From Adineta steineri (Eukaryota; Rotifera; Eurotatoria; Adinetida; Adinetidae): a DNA stretch of 64,000 nucleotides. Positions 1 to 10,790 of the stretch are shown here, piece after piece; within the stretch, counting starts at the first letter, position 1, and every line of letters starts with the position of its first letter. The notes under the pieces were generated by a model, which saw only the letters and a program-made list of their open reading frames with translations, was not told the origin of the DNA and did no database searches. The translations under genes and the position numbers were made by a program. The stretch spans positions 124,001 through 188,000 of the forward strand of contig CAJNOI010000042.1 in assembly GCA_905250115.1 (NCBI GenBank). Direction: 5' to 3'.

Positions 1-1
1 A

Positions 2-532
2 CGGATGAGACCTCCATCAACTCTTCCAATAAATTCAACAATAAAATTAAAATCTCAAGTTGCACGTTGTCGTAGCGCTACAGAAAGTAAATCTTCATAT
101 ACACCAATGAATAAAAATAATCCACGTTTTATAATAATTGCTGATGAAGAACATCGTATTGAAAGTTGGTATCATCAATATCCATTTGTTCTTAGTGATG
201 ATTTAATATCATCATTTGAATCTAAACAATCACAACAAAAAGTAACTATATCAGCTTATTTTATTGATGATTTACAAATGTCAAATCCAAATATAACAGC
301 TAAAACATTTCTTCAAGGTAAACCATTTCATATAAATAATGATTGGAAAAAATATGATGTGATTTTTATATCAAATAATATTTATGAACAAGTTATGATT
401 TATTTAAAAACAATTGTTAATTTAATGAAATCATCAGGAAAAATTGTTAAAATTTATCAGATTAAACATGATGAAGATTTAAAGAAACAAGTCAGAAATA
501 TATGTAAACAACTACAACAACAAAATATTTAA
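2..532 (+). CDS. C-terminal exon of an unidentified protein (5' partial)
   Basis: An open frame runs from the left edge of the window to a TAA at 530-532, about 175 residues. I do not recognise the family. The first 35 residues are basic and Ser/Thr-rich and look like a linker. From about residue 40 (PRFIIIADEEHRIESWYHQY) the sequence becomes compact, alternating hydrophobic strands with helices, including a stretch near residue 115 (KYDVIFISNN) and a basic helix at the end. This resembles a small alpha/beta domain. The codon use matches the clear genes nearby. The first in-frame ATG is at position 5, but the frame stays open to the edge, so the true start probably lies in earlier exons outside the window. 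Confidence 0.6.
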   Translation, partial: RMRPPSTLPINSTIKLKSQVARCRSATESKSSYTPMNKNNPRFIIIADEEHRIESWYHQYPFVLSDDLISSFESKQSQQKVTISAYFIDDLQMSNPNITAKTFLQGKPFHINNDWKKYDVIFISNNIYEQVMIYLKTIVNLMKSSGKIVKIYQIKHDEDLKKQVRNICKQLQQQNI

Positions 533-1547
533 ACAACTTTACTTTTTTGTCATTTCATTTATTTGTTTGTCTTCTAATAATATTTATTCGAATATTTTCA
601 TATATACATATATATATATTTATATAGAAAATTATTATTATGATCGATAGGATAAGTCAATATTAATGAGGTTGTTACTATAAAGTAACTATTCATTGTT
701 GTCTTATTTTAAATTCATACTAACAGAAAAAATAGTTGTAAATTTATATATGGTAGATTCAAGACAATGATTAGTTGCCGTTCTTTGACAAACTGATTTT
801 AAGTTTGATGTCATCATCAGTGCATATGAAAAGAAATGCATTTTCATATTTTCCATTCACATATATCTTCTCTTTCTGTTTTGCTAGTTTCACCATCTCT
901 CTAATTGCATCACTCTTCTTTTGCTAAGCTGGATGGTCATTGCCCAGCTTCATCTTTGTCCTTGCGAAGTATATATATATAGCGCTGGTCTCTTTGCAAT
1001 AAATCATTCCGATCTTCCGATAGGAATGCACACTCAGACATATAGTGTTGCATAGTGTTTGTCTTTTACTGATCTAAACAAAGTTGTGTAGAATGATCTA
1101 CACCACATGAATCTTTTTCTTTATTGAATACAAATACCTCAAAAGATACAAATTCATATCTAAATCTATTTTTAAGCAATATGTGAATTATAGTGCATTT
1201 CTGATATCTCGTTTATTCATTTTGCACTACACAAATAGTTAATTAAACTTTTTTTTAAAATAAATTTAGCATTGAATTTTAAAGCATTAAAGCTATGATA
1301 GTATTATCAAGCAATCTAATTAGAAGCTTCTTATTAGTGAATCAACACATGTTTTTAAACATTTCCCAATTCATGATTAGAATTCTTTTCGACAAAAAAA
1401 ATAAAAGTTAAACAAAAAATAAAATGCGTGAATAATTAAAAACTATAATGTTCAATAGAAAAATAAAATTTAGTCCAAAAGGAATTGATGATTGTATATA
1501 ATCGATCAAAGTCTTTGCTCTATTTTATAATCGAATATTTTATTTAT
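533..1547. other. Intergenic, AT-rich
   Basis: This stretch lies between the ends of two convergent genes and should hold both 3' UTRs. No coding exon is visible. A short TATATATATATA run at about 969-980 lies upstream of a less AT-rich patch (about 985-1040) and looks a little like a core promoter, but no reading frame follows it. Confidence 0.6.
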
Positions 1548-4500
1548 TTAATGATCTTTCACTCCACTTCTTCTACCTGCTATGATCGGTTGTTGATCAG
1601 TATCGTCAATATGACTTTCATTAATTGAACTACCTGGACTATTTGGCGTTGATTGAAATTTAAAATCTTCTATTTTTAATCGTCGAGATTTAATATAAAG
1701 AAATAATGCAAATATAGCTAAAGTTAAACCAAATGGTGACAAGAAAAATGCTAATTTATATGATGCTGTTGTAACGAATGCCCAAAATAAAATAAATAAT
1801 AATGAATAAACAAATAAAATATAAACAGTAAATATTCGAATATGACGATCACAACGAGATTCAGTTAAATTTAAACTTGATTGAAGTTGATTATAACGAT
1901 AATAACATGATGAACATAAACATAATGTTAACGGATATAAAAATAAAGCTAACTGAAAATAAATAAATAAATATTTTATTTAAAACTTATTCAATTTCAA
2001 TTTACTTGAATAGCTCCCATAAATGTTTGCATATCAGGTGGAAGATAAATACCTCTTATTACTGTACCCCAAAGAAAAACAGCGCCAATATAACCTTCAG
2101 TTAAATAACCAAAATACCATGGACCTTGAAATAAAAAATAATTTCGATTTAAATTAGTATAAGAAAAATATGTTACCAATAAAATGATATAATGCTATAC
2201 CCATTAATGAATAATAATAGAAATCAATTGAACAAAGAAGCATCATTCGTAGACGGAATTTATTCCATAATGAAAAACAACTACCACAACATGCTGAAAA
2301 ATAAATATTTTTAAAATTTTAAAATCACATGTTTTCTTTTTCTAACATATTCCTATATACTCGATAGTTTAGATACTAGTTGAATTGTAATGCTTATCGT
2401 CCAGTGTTATCTGATTCTGATGAGTATTCTATACGTTTATCTTTTAAGGCGATCGTTGTTTTCTAATACAACACTTAATCATGATACAAATATATATATA
2501 TTATTCGTTCGGTCTATAACTGTTACTCTCTTGTAGTTCGTATCGTAATTAAATGGTATAAAAGAGAACAAAATAAATTATATGAGTCATAATTAAGACC
2601 ATGTATTGAATTTTATATCCAAAGTCTACCTTCTTTTATAATATTCTTATATCAAAAATTTGTCTTATTGGATAAACACGAGTCAGAAGTTATAATAAGA
2701 TTATCGACGACTCTTACAATTCTAATCTTATATATTAAACGTACGATTATGCTAGAAATAGACATACTGTAAATAGATAATAATGTTTACTGACTATTAT
2801 AAGCGACGTAATATCTATAAGTGAATATAAAATAACAAGCATCAAAAATAGTTTCTTACTCACCAGAATAATAAGTTTTGAAAATTTTAAAATAAATACT
2901 ATCATTGAGAAAAAATTTTAGTATCGAAATTATTTAGGAAGATTAATATTTATTAACCCTTTTTTTCTAACTTTTCAAAAGGAAATGTTCTAATCCTATA
3001 TTCTAACTCAATCAATATATCGTTGTTTTGAATTGAACACGTCCAAAATACGTGCCTATATCAAAGACACTTTCAATGATTATATTTAATAATCATTTGA
3101 AAAAAACATCTTTGACATTTTCTCTCTCTATATATATATATTTGTTCTCTACTTACCAATCGGTCGTTTAGCTCGATATCGATAGAATGATAATGCAATA
3201 ATATAAATACATAAACCTGTAATAATTGCTGCCATTCCCTAAAAATACAATAAAATACAAGATAAGAACTAGATCAATTCGTTTGTCATACAAAAGTCGG
3301 CCAATGAATGATGAGAATAATTTTTGATTTTGTCCATGCTGTTATTGTTGATGTTGAAAGAGAAAATTGATTTTCACTTTTAATGGTATTATTTTGATTA
3401 TCTCTTATTTCAACACTTAAATCATGAAGAGAACCATCATTATAAAAACTTGCATTCCATGGTAATACATATAAATGTTCATTATCAATAGATGGTTTTG
3501 CATAACCCAAAAATTTCTTATCAATCGAAACATGTACATCAACAATTGGTAATTTAGAATAAATAACAATTCTTAAATAAATGAAAAATATTATTTTTGT
3601 AATTATTAATAATAGAAATATATTACCGAATATGTGTACTTTGACTTAAACGTTCAAGTGGTTCTCTAGGTGTTTTAAATTTAGCTGCTTTTGGATTTGA
3701 TATAACAGCATAAATAGTTTGATCAAAACGAAAATCTTCAAATGATAATATACCAGAATCAATTGTTATTAAACGAAATCTTAAAAATAAAAAAAATTAA
3801 AGGTATGGGTGTCTTTCTCTTTACCGTCGATTATCTTTCCAATCACCTAATTCAAGTTCAAGTAGACCATCGGAATGACGAGCATATAAATGTTTAATAC
3901 CAGAATGTAAATGACCATTTAAATAAACAATACCATGTGCCATTAATTCCATAAGACCTTTTGAATAAGTAAATGCTAATGGATAGTGTCCAAAAAATAT
4001 TGTTGTATTAGAAGTTTTGGTTTGTTGAGATAAATCTTTAATATTATTCATTTCATCCTGAAAATAATAAAATAAAATTTACTTGTTATTATAGAAAATT
4101 TTATTTTAATACCGTTGGTATAATACCAAGAAAATTAAATGGACGACCAGCACCAGGTCTTGGACACATATCAAGACCAACAAATGAATAAGTATCATTA
4201 TCATTTGTTTTTATTGTATATTGATATGAACCTTTATGTAAAGGACCTTGATTAGAATAGATACTTAAAGAAGACAAAAAAAATGATTATTTAAATTAAT
4301 AAAAATATTTTTAAATACCGATAAAAACTTTGATCTGATTCAGGATTTGGATCATTAAAAGCATCTATTAAATTCAATAAATTTTATTTTATAAATTCAT
4401 CAAAATATTTTACCATGATTTCCTCTCATATCAAGCCATTGTGTATGTTGTGTTACATTTGTTCGCATTAAAATATTTTTATATATATTCCATTCTTCCT

Positions 4501-5400
4501 TATATTGCGCAGATCTAAATGTATGATCACGATTATGTACCAAATCACCTAAATATTCACAAAATAATCTTTAGGCTTCTATCTAAATTTTTAACAAATA
4601 ACTCATGTCATCAAAATCGGAGAAAAATCGATAGTTTAATCGCGATTTAGCACTCGATTAATTATGAGATTTATCGCGATAGGCCAAGATTTCGGTAAAA
4701 AGTCGTCGATTATTTTTCGGGAAATCGTGATAAAATCGTCCGAAACGCCGATTATTTTTGGATGAAAATATAGTTATCATAAATGACAGAATTTTAATAG
4801 ACTAGATAATTTAACATCATTTGATACTGCACTATCTATGCCACCAAAAATCCCGAAAAAATTGGCGATTTTATCGCGATATAGAAGCCGATTAATTATG
4901 AGATCTATCGCAATAAAATCGCCAAAATGAAGGACTTGTTGCCGATGTTTTTTCGAAAAGTCTTGATTCGTAATGATTCCGACAAAATAACAATTTCTTA
5001 CTGGCGATATAATCCTCGATTTTTTCGTAAAATCGCGATTCATTGCCCAAACCTTGGCGATTTTGATAACATGGGAAATCTATTATTATTTTCTTTTTCT
5101 TACCTGATACAACAGTAACTTGTGGTTTAATCATTGATTTGATAATTTGATTACAAAATTGTTCAAATTGTTCCATCCGATCAGCATTACCGAAATGAGT
5201 AACATGTATATCTGTGACCTAATTTAATAATAGAATTAATCGTTTATTTAGTTTATATGTCACATGAGATTAAATATAGAAATAATTACATGAACAAAAT
5301 GAAATAAATGTTTTCCACTACTACCAAGAAATTCATCAGATAATGAATTGCTTTGTTGAATATAAACAAGTAGAAGTAGAGAGATAAATGAAAATCTCAT
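1548..5400 (-). CDS. TMEM62: TMEM62-like membrane metallophosphoesterase
   Basis: Twelve exons give 648 residues; human TMEM62 is 643. Exons: 5290-5400, 5104-5218, 4414-4548, 4319-4364, 4113-4263, 3825-4057, 3627-3779, 3292-3571, 3157-3238, 2177-2293, 2006-2124, 1548-1952. The order is signal peptide (MRFSFISLLLLVYIQQSNS), calcineurin-like phosphoesterase domain, then several membrane helices and an acidic tail. The metal-binding motifs are all visible: DIH (exon 2), GDLVHN (exons 2/3 junction), RGNHD (exon 3), GHYP and NGHLH (exon 6). The TMEM62 signature LELELGDWKDNRR follows in exon 6. The catalytic domain should face the lumen or outside; the substrate is unknown in the family. Introns 2 (555 bp, repeat-filled) and 9 (863 bp) are exceptionally long. 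Confidence 0.93.
4585..5080. repeat. Degenerate repeat in TMEM62 intron with ATCGCGAT palindromes
   Basis: Most of the 555-bp second TMEM62 intron consists of variants of CGATTTTATCGCGAT. The palindrome ATCGCGAT occurs exactly at 4639, 4673, 4873 and 5032, with many one-mismatch versions. A longer unit of about 45 bp centred on CGATTAATTATGAGAT appears at 4639-4684 and again at 4873-4918 with only a few changes. Similar motifs on both strands suggest a decayed satellite or a non-autonomous element. No coding content is supported here. Confidence 0.7.
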
Positions 5401-5478
5401 TTTTAAAATAAATAAAATCTAAAATTAAATTTTTTTCATTTTTTCTTTTGATTTATATTAATAAATATGTCATTAGTC

Positions 5479-5499
5479 TTTTTATATACACCGCCCACG
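5479..5499 (-). promoter_or_regulatory. TMEM62 core promoter: GC-box next to TATA box
   Basis: On the minus strand CGTGGGCGG (5491-5499), a GC-box/EGR-like site, sits directly upstream of TATATAAAAA (5479-5488). A start site about 30 bp downstream, near 5450, would leave a roughly 50-nt leader before the ATG at 5400. GC-rich words are rare in this AT-rich DNA, which strengthens the call. Confidence 0.6.
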
Positions 5500-5790
5500 T
5501 TTATCTCAAATGAAAAGAATTAGACGGACAATATGTTTATATATTTGATAGTTTTAGGTAATAAATATAACAACAAGGACATCAGTCTCGAGATACGCAA
5601 TTGTCTAATATAATTAGTAAGATGTATATACGTTAATTGATTTTTCTAATATATTCTTATGCAATACGATGAAAGATGTAGGAACAAAATATTATTTCGT
5701 CAATATATCGATACTTCATTGGTTAATTCTTCTCTCTCTCTCTCGCTCGTTTTTTTTCTCTCTAAGGGGATTTCTCTCTAATCGAGCAGA

Positions 5791-5796
5791 TATAAA
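5791..5796 (+). promoter_or_regulatory. TATA box of the neuropeptide gene
   Basis: TATAAA lies 82 bp upstream of the ATG of the peptide precursor. It is preceded by a CT-repeat tract (about 5730-5780). An initiator-like CACTCATTC about 30 bp downstream (near 5820) would give a leader of roughly 55 nt. Confidence 0.5.
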
Positions 5797-5877
5797 CTGT
5801 GCGACCCACTCATTCCTAACATTTAGTACAATCTTAATTTTCATCCAAACAAACTCTTATTCATTCTACATATTACA

Positions 5878-6213
5878 ATGATATTCCGTTCATTATTTGC
5901 ATTAACATTAATAATAACTTTATTTGTTCATACATTAAATGCGATCAATCCTGCATATCTTCGAGAACAACATTATGGTGAATTGGTTGATAACACTAAT
6001 AATGATATCGATAATGAACATTCGGGTTTAATTTTAAAACGAAATATTAATGAAGAATTAGAAGGAAATACAAATAATAATGACGATGATTATTATATTA
6101 TTAAACGTAATAAATATCCAAATTTTCATTTAAGCCCATTATGGTTATCACGTCGAACACGTACAAATCGTTTCTATGGCAAACCATTATGGATTTCTCG
6201 ACCAGGACGATAA
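5878..6213 (+). CDS. Neuropeptide precursor with C-terminal amidation signal
   Basis: A single-exon 111-residue protein with the layout of a secreted peptide prohormone. Residues 1-22 (MIFRSLFALTLIITLFVHTLNA) form a signal peptide. An acidic Asn/Asp-rich spacer follows, cut by dibasic KR sites near residues 54 and 76. The last part contains NKYPNFHLSPLWLS, an RR site, then TRTNRFYGKPLWISRP followed by GR and stop. Gly-Arg-stop is the classic alpha-amidation signal, so the predicted last peptide would end in WISRP-amide. The two candidate peptides share PLW(L/I)SR, which suggests internal duplication of the active core. I do not recognise it as a named family. A polyadenylation signal AATAAA is at 6257-6262. 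It would act through a GPCR. Confidence 0.8.
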   Translation: MIFRSLFALTLIITLFVHTLNAINPAYLREQHYGELVDNTNNDIDNEHSGLILKRNINEELEGNTNNNDDDYYIIKRNKYPNFHLSPLWLSRRTRTNRFYGKPLWISRPGR

Positions 6214-8437
6214 ATTAAAATCATATTAAAGTATTTTCTTTGTCTTGTTCCTCAATAATAAAATCATGTCCATCATTTGTCTTTATTCTCTTTTTTTTAA
6301 ACAAATTTCATCTTTATAAATTAAAATAAAACATAATCATAATAACAACATTTGGATAAAAACATAATTAATATCCATTTAATAATCGAAATTCTATTTC
6401 AATTTGTTTCAATAATAAAAGAAAGAAATATTTGAAAAGATTAAAAGAACTAATAAAAGTACATGATAATCATGTTTTAATGTTCTATAGAAGAATTATA
6501 AATATATTTCTAATGATGATGTGAATTTTTACGAATAGATTCAATAGAAAAACGATATGTTAATTCGAAAAGAATTATATTTTTCTCGTACAAAAACAAT
6601 AAATGAATCAAATAAAAAATTTTACTCGAGTCTTGATTATGTCATGAAGATACGCCTGAATAATTGGTAGTAAATAGGTAGACAAGTGAAAATGAATCAT
6701 ACTATTGCTTATTCATTAAAACCAGTGATATATTTTTTTAATTGATCAAGAATATTTTATTTTTATTTATATATCTGAATGTTGAGAATTAATTAATAGT
6801 TTAAAAAAAAATATTTTATAGAAATATAAATCAATTATCAAGATACTCAAATATTCAACTCCTAACGACATCTATTATGATAGCCATATTCAAAGTTAAA
6901 AGGAACGGTTGGGATAGTTAATTTGTATTATTTTGCAACTGAAAGACTCTAGTAGATAAGACGATAGTGCTTTAATCTATGATCAATATTCATCAATTGA
7001 TTTAACTATGTAACAGTAGATTATAAACGAATGATAGCTATAATGACTTACTAGTAAAATTCTAGAAGAAAATATTAATAAGTTTATTGATATGAATGTC
7101 TGAACATGGAAAATATAACTAATCGGGACCTTGAAATTATTCCATACATCTATATATTGTATTTTATCAATCAGCTGCGTCCATGACATTTCTTTTTGAG
7201 AAAAATTCTCTGTATATCTGCAAAAGAAATCAGACATTAAGCAATTTCTATTAAAATTATATACATTCCCTTACTGTCTCATGTCTTTCTTACAGTTATA
7301 AAATTCGTTTTTCATGTTTATGAGTAGAATGATTAAGTAACAGAAATAATGAGCATTGACAAATGTTCCAAGTGCAATTGAGATGGTATAATAAAAGATT
7401 CTTTTGGTAAATTTCAAGTACTTGTTTCATAATACTAACATAGTTTTCTTTTAATGACTCTACTTACTATTGATCTAATGAAGTTGATTATAAGAAATTA
7501 TAGTTTCATTTCCGTCAAATATCACTCTATGCAGTAATCTGAGTATACTTTCGGCTTTATTAGAGTGATCTATTTCAATTAATAATATATCACACTGTTT
7601 TTATTCTATTGAATCTAAAACTTCTTCTCATATTCAATTAATTAGAATTTATAGCTTCCATGTAATAGAGGTAACTATGATTGCTAGTTTTGTTAAATTC
7701 TTCAATACGAAAGATGATATGTATGGAAAAAAAAAGAGTGTCTTCTTCTATTCCAAAGTGACGAACTTTTCCAATAGAGTCAATGAGACAGACCGATTCG
7801 TGGAGATTTCAAAGAGAATATCGATTATCTTAAATTCTTACAGGCGAGTAAGACGTTATTAAGAGTTCTACAAAATCTGTAATCGATAAATCTTGATGGT
7901 ACACTTGTAGTGCTTCACATAAAGACACTCTTAATTGGGACTCATTCCATCATACATCATTTCTCACCAGAATTGTTATGATGATAGAAAATATATTTGT
8001 TTTGTATGTTTATGTGTAACACTTTAGATTATAGTAGAAAACTTGACATCAATACTTCAATATTTATCATATGAATGAACACTTGAAAAACATTTTTATA
8101 TTATGAAATAGTATTGTAAACCTTTCGAAAACATCTACTTGATGAACTTCAATAATAATAATAACTTAGACAAATTAATTTCGAAGCTATTTTATTATTT
8201 CTCGATTTTCAAATATGAACAAAAAATAAAAATAAAAAATCTCATTCTATTGACATATGTTACAAATGTATTCTTTTGAATTAAATTAAAGTAACATTTC
8301 TTTTACTTTTCATTTTTGTATTAATTAATAAAAACAGAGAAAAAAGAAAATCTTAATGATAAAAATAAATAGTTTATTTGTTTTCGTGTATAGAAAATAA
8401 GACATAAACAGATAAATATTATGTCAAAAAATGATAT
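6214..8437. other. Intergenic, no gene seen
   Basis: About 2.2 kb of AT-rich DNA. Short open frames (for example 6983-7237 and 7677-7862) lack recognisable domains, splice partners or codon bias like the neighbours. The right-hand end should contain the 3' UTR of the EGF-repeat gene. No RNA gene was recognised. Confidence 0.6.
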
Positions 8438-10130
8438 TTAATTTGATATGTTACTATCTGTTGAATCATCTAGATTAGTAACATATTTTGGTGGTGGCAT
8501 CTCTCTCTTTTCATCATCATTTATATTTGCTTGTAAACGTGCTGCATTAATAAAACTTGTTTCCATTGGTACATAAATTCGATGGCCAACCGGACGAATA
8601 TATGATGCACCATTTGATAATGGATCATCGATCATCATACCACCGGTTGTTAATGTTGCCAGACATGGATTTTGTAATTGAAGTTCATTTTCTCTAAAAG
8701 AAAAATTATTTATAAAAAAGAAAAACTAATTGATTAAACAAACCTTGACGTCCGTTTTGTTAAACGATAAGCAATAAATGTTCGAATACCAAATAAAACA
8801 AGAAAAATTATAATTAATATGACTACAATTGATGAAATAACCACCACAAAAATACCAATAGCACTAACTATATAAATCAAAGATAAATATTAAAAATACA
8901 ATTTATTTTTTTTTTCGGTACCTTTTTGACATTGTTTTCCCGAATGAAAAAAATCACAATCACATTTATAATCTCCTGGAAGATTTACACAAGTAGATGA
9001 ACCACATATACGTTCATTACTAGCACATTCATTTATATCTAATTCACACATGAGACCTCCATAACCTGACAAACATTCACATTTACTCGTTACATTTGAA
9101 CAATGACCTTAATAAATTTTAAAAGAATATATTTTCTTATCAAAAAAGGAAAAAAAGAAATTTTACAAACCTCCATTAAAACATTCATAACGACTGTCGC
9201 ATATACCATTTAACGGTATTTCTAAAAAAATAAAATTGATGTTTAGATTATATGTATATATAATAATTAAGTATGATTGTTGAACGGATGTTAGAATAAT
9301 GCTTAACGCTTTTCTGACAGATGTATGACAGGAAATAGAATGAATTAAAAAAAAAGAGAAAGTTTTTCTTGTCTTACGTAAGAAATGAATTTATTACCTT
9401 GAAGAATACAACGGCCTGTGGTCGGTGATAATGCAAAGCCGGGAAGGCAAACGCAGCTGACACCAGTTGAATTCGATAATCGTATGCATACTGCTCGACT
9501 GTCGCATTTTGCACAATTTGGATCATCACTGACGTCGATTACTTAAAAGAAAAGAAATTAAATTTTGATTTCTATGTTTTCACTTGTTAATTGAATTAAA
9601 GATTCGTTTTCTTTTTTTCTTTTTATTCTTTTATTTTATTTGAATAGACATCTTATCCGTTAGACTGACACCCAACATCTTTATCGTCTATATTTAAGTG
9701 TGTGTGTGTGTGTGTATGTGTATACACAGGCATTGCTCAAGAATTTATTCTCACATTCGTTCTCAATTATGAAGTGTTGGTTGATAAATGCCTTTTCTTT
9801 AACGTCCCGTCACATCATGATCAAACATATGATGACCGATGTGCTGTTTGTCTTGTCCATACTAGTACCAATTAAATGAAGAGAGAATAGAGACTAGAAT
9901 TATCATTTATATTTGAACAAAAAAAAACGAAAGTAATCTCATATATAAAAATCAATAGATTCGAATGATTGATAATATGAATTGATATATGATCCATAAC
10001 TGAAGATGTTACGTATAGAGAATAAAAACTAATCAAAAAATTTTTATTTACCTTTAATATAAGTTTGTCCAGTGACAATTTTAAAATTAATGAGAAGTAA
10101 ATGAAGAAGAAAGAAAACGATCGTTGACAT
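8438..10130 (-). CDS. EGF-repeat type I membrane protein
   Basis: Six exons (10052-10130, 9398-9541, 9171-9221, 8922-9107, 8744-8867, 8438-8693) encode 279 residues. The start is MSTIVFFLLHLLLINFKIVTG, a signal peptide. The ectodomain has EGF-like modules: CxxC...CVCLPGF in exon 2, then YECFNGG...CHCSNVTSKCECLSGYGGLMCE across exons 3-4, then a calcium-binding type module DINECASNERICGSSTCVNL in exon 4 (DxNEC motif) ending CDCDFFHSGKQC. One membrane helix lies in exon 5 (VVVISSIVVILIIIFLVLFG), followed by a cytoplasmic tail of about 100 residues with PPPKY, a possible WW-domain ligand. The architecture resembles small adhesion or Notch-ligand-like receptors. There is no DSL domain, so no specific ortholog is assigned. 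Confidence 0.8.
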
Positions 10131-10790
10131 TACTTCCAGATTAGCTTTCAAATGCACACGTATACACCGAGAATAAGAATGATTGTTTTAGAATGAGCTC
10201 GTGTGAAAAAATAGGCCTTCTCTCTCTCTCTGCTTCTTATTCTCTTGCGCAATGGTACCAAGAAAAAAAATCCTCTTATGTCTTTTCTCTCATTCTTCTA
10301 CCTTCTTTCATTAACTGGAGAAAAGAAAATGACAACGAAAGCACCTAATAAAAATGATTTTCTCCTTGAAAGTGGCAACTCAAAGTCATGTTAAAACCCA
10401 CTCATTTATTCATTGATAGTTCCTTAATAGATTTTCATATGAAAATAATCATAGATGATTTCTTGATGATACCAATATATATTTCTTTCATCAAATCAAA
10501 TAGCAAGAATAACAACAACAAAAAAAGAAAAAGAAAAAAAAACTGAGTAGATATTTAAGAGTATATGTATTGTTTATAAAACACAAATACGGTTTCGAAA
10601 AAGAAACAAACAGCACAAAAGTTCAAACACATTATCTTTTTCGAAAGCATTTCATAGGGTTTATACATGAACATAGAGGAAAAATGTTCTTTTTTTCTTT
10701 TTTTTACTCTTTTCTTGATTATTATAAATGATGATAGAAAAACAAAACGAAAAATAATAAGTAACGTTGTTGTTCATTTCAACACAGAAT
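10131..10790. other. Intergenic: EGF-gene promoter side and SRSF7-like 3' UTR
   Basis: The left part precedes the start codon of the EGF-repeat gene and includes a CT-rich tract (about 10216-10240). The right part is presumably the 3' UTR of the SR-protein gene. No additional gene is seen. Confidence 0.5.

Noticed and set aside
4777..5176. Open frames of 63-94 codons overlapping on both strands inside TMEM62 intron 2
   Set aside because: They arise from the ATCGCGAT repeat and, on the minus strand, partly from read-through of the real exon 5104-5218.
6983..7862. Two short open frames in the intergenic region
   Set aside because: No domain, signal peptide, splice partner or neighbour-like codon use; expected by chance in long AT-rich DNA.
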